From Nanobdellota archaeon (GTDB lineage Archaea; Nanobdellota; Nanobdellia; UBA10117; ARS21), in the NCBI GenBank assembly GCA_014239585.1, contig JAAZYP010000003.1, positions 1 to 32,997 of the forward strand: a stretch of DNA of 32,997 nucleotides, given 5' to 3'. Positions 31,621 to 32,997 of the stretch are shown here, in pieces; positions within the stretch are counted from its first letter, which is position 1; each line of letters starts with the position of its first letter. The notes beneath the pieces are model-generated. The model ran no database searches, was not told where the DNA came from, and saw only the letters and a list, made by a program, of their open reading frames with translations. The position numbers and the translations under genes are program-made.

Positions 31621-32997
31621 ATGCGAAAATTCCTACCCTTATTACTTTTAATATCAATTGGCACAGTATTCGCAATCGGATTAGTTGACACAAACATAAT
31701 TTCAACAGGAATAGATGTAAACACTGGAATCGAAACAAAATCACTCTCTGCCAATAATATAATTCAATCAACAACACTTCCCGCAAATTTTACAATTTTT
31801 GCATCAGCGGTAGAAGGATTGGGACATGAAGGCGCATCTGAATGTATCAACAACAACGGAAAATTTGAATTAAAATGTTCGGATGATTCAATAATTTATA
31901 CTTACGCTTCTTGCCTAGGTGCAGGATATTATGATTTCGGAGAAGAAACAATCAATATGAATACGCAATCGTGGAGTCAATCACCAAACGGCTACACTGT
32001 TTGTGTTTCCGAAGATTTTTCAATTTTACCTGATAGTTTATCGCCAGCATGGGGAATTATTGTAGGAGGAACTTATTCTTCATGTGAAGATATACCATAT
32101 TCTTCAGAATTTTTAGATATTAAATCAAATATTTATGACGCATTTGCTTCTTCAAGTCATAGTATCACCGGTCCAATGCAATTCGCAAGTACTACAAATG
32201 GAAATATGTGTATGTTTGAACAAAATTCTAAATATTATTATTTGACCGATTTAGGAATGAATTTAGTTTCAAATATTTATTCTACAAGTAATTGGAACGA
32301 CTTTTATCAATATCTTTATGACGAAACAGATTGTGAAGGAAGTTATGATTTGGCAACTCAGCAAAATATAATCAAAAATTCATGCAAAGCTAAATTTTTA
32401 GCAAAAGATTATTCTTCGAAGTGTGATTTATTGTCAGAATTCCAAAATTCAGGGGCGTCAAATTTAAATTCATTTTCAGTTGGAGGAGGCGGAGGAAACC
32501 CAGTATTTAATTTACAGAATAATGCGCTAACAAATTATAATTTTGAACCATCCGAATTTACCGAATATGAGGGAGAATGGGTTTCTGAAAATGAGATAAT
32601 TACTAAATGTCACGAAAACCCAATTAATCCAAATGTTGATATTTATTTGAAAGATTATCCTGATTTAACTTTTGAAGATGGAAAATGGCCCGCAGGAACA
32701 GATTTAACTCTCGATGCAGCTGATTCAACACCTGAATCAGTATCTTATCATTGGACAGGAAGTACAATGAATGTCTTCCTGAATGCCCGAGAATCTTCTG
32801 TTGAAATCTTACCAAATATCGGACAAAGCAATCTAAATCTAGAATTAACAACAGCAGATGGAGCATGGACATACGATGTTCCGATCAATTTAACGATTGA
32901 AGATTTTTTCTATGTTGACATTCAAACAAGTTTAGCAGGGGAATCAGTCTCTCCCGGAACCCCATTCACTTTCCTTCTAACTTCATTCACTTTTGAC
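31621..32997 (+). CDS. Large secreted protein with Sec signal peptide (C-terminal part beyond window edge)
   Basis: The reading frame is open from ATG 31621 to the last base, 459 codons without a stop. It starts MRKFLPLLLLISIGTVFAIG, a typical Sec signal peptide with a likely cut after VFA. The rest is extracellular, rich in Ser, Thr, Asn and Tyr, with spaced cysteines through about residue 340 and a five-glycine stretch near residue 290. From about residue 340 onward the sequence turns beta-rich (LKDYPDLTFEDGKWPAGTDL, then VEILPNIGQS), suggesting Ig-like or surface domains. There is no class III leader, so it is not a pilin. The function is not recognised; it could be a surface or binding protein. 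Confidence 0.78.
   Translation, partial: MRKFLPLLLLISIGTVFAIGLVDTNIISTGIDVNTGIETKSLSANNIIQSTTLPANFTIFASAVEGLGHEGASECINNNGKFELKCSDDSIIYTYASCLGAGYYDFGEETINMNTQSWSQSPNGYTVCVSEDFSILPDSLSPAWGIIVGGTYSSCEDIPYSSEFLDIKSNIYDAFASSSHSITGPMQFASTTNGNMCMFEQNSKYYYLTDLGMNLVSNIYSTSNWNDFYQYLYDETDCEGSYDLATQQNIIKNSCKAKFLAKDYSSKCDLLSEFQNSGASNLNSFSVGGGGGNPVFNLQNNALTNYNFEPSEFTEYEGEWVSENEIITKCHENPINPNVDIYLKDYPDLTFEDGKWPAGTDLTLDAADSTPESVSYHWTGSTMNVFLNARESSVEILPNIGQSNLNLELTTADGAWTYDVPINLTIEDFFYVDIQTSLAGESVSPGTPFTFLLTSFTFD

Noticed and set aside
31586-31786. Minus-strand open frame across the junction of the last two genes
   Set aside because: It spans two well-supported plus-strand genes and has no promoter or family features.
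32478-32495. GGA/GGC repeat as a second phase-variable tract
   Set aside because: It encodes a five-glycine stretch with mixed third bases and does not disturb the reading frame.
32624-32872. Minus-strand open frame near the window end
   Set aside because: It is antisense to the open secreted protein frame and shows only low-complexity Leu-rich sequence typical of shadow frames.
1-32997. Search by eye for tRNA, rRNA, CRISPR arrays and insertion sequences
   Set aside because: Gaps between genes are too short, and no characteristic sequences were seen; a covariance-model search would settle tRNAs and small RNAs.

Overview
This window is an AT-rich, very gene-dense archaeal chromosome segment, most likely from a DPANN archaeon (Woesearchaeota/Pacearchaeota-like; the lineage is inferred, not proven). 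The archaeal markers are AglB/STT3, SecD/SecF, a Hel308 helicase, a TrmI-type tRNA methyltransferase, a thermosome subunit, and many pilins with class III (prepilin peptidase) leaders. TATA-like boxes lie about 24-27 bases before several start codons, as expected for archaeal, often leaderless, transcripts. Genes commonly overlap by ATGA. No stretch longer than 300 bases lacks a gene, and I saw no rRNA, tRNA, CRISPR array or insertion sequence.

Positions 1-14849 (all minus strand) read as a surface-glycan and export locus. Reading with transcription, secF-secD and a SpoIIM-family membrane protein come first, followed by the oligosaccharyltransferase aglB and a GT2 glycosyltransferase. A unit with its own TATA box then starts at gmhA and continues: HldE-type heptose kinase, GT9 heptosyltransferase, HldE-type nucleotidyltransferase, GT4, a methyltransferase, a second GT9-like protein, a Wzx-like flippase, another GT4 and the start of an alkaline-phosphatase-superfamily protein cut by the window edge. 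Together these encode most of an ADP-heptose route of the kind best known from bacterial LPS core synthesis, plus machinery to build, flip and (through AglB) attach a glycan to protein. The methyltransferase is split by an 11-base G/C homopolymer; removing one base restores one complete protein. This is either a sequencing error or a phase-variable switch.

Positions 14920-17779 hold trmI (+) and hel308 (-), which converge with a 14-base tail overlap. Positions 17813-27489 (minus) hold a type IV pilus-like system: a GspE/TadA/FlaI-type ATPase, two separate single-domain T2SSF platform proteins (one carrying a C-terminal Ig-like domain), and eight class III leader proteins, including a 615-residue pilin-like protein with a large inserted domain. 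A coiled-coil protein (27521-27937, minus) diverges from the thermosome gene (28014-29618, plus). Positions 29686-31062 (plus) carry a small membrane protein and two close pilin paralogues. A soluble protein of unknown function and the first 459 codons of a large secreted protein end the window.

The likely connection is that pilins and other secreted proteins cross the membrane through Sec, are N-glycosylated by AglB (two of the minor pilins are dense in N-x-S/T sequons), are processed by a prepilin peptidase encoded elsewhere, and are assembled by the ATPase and platform. The glycan itself probably contains heptose and may be switchable.
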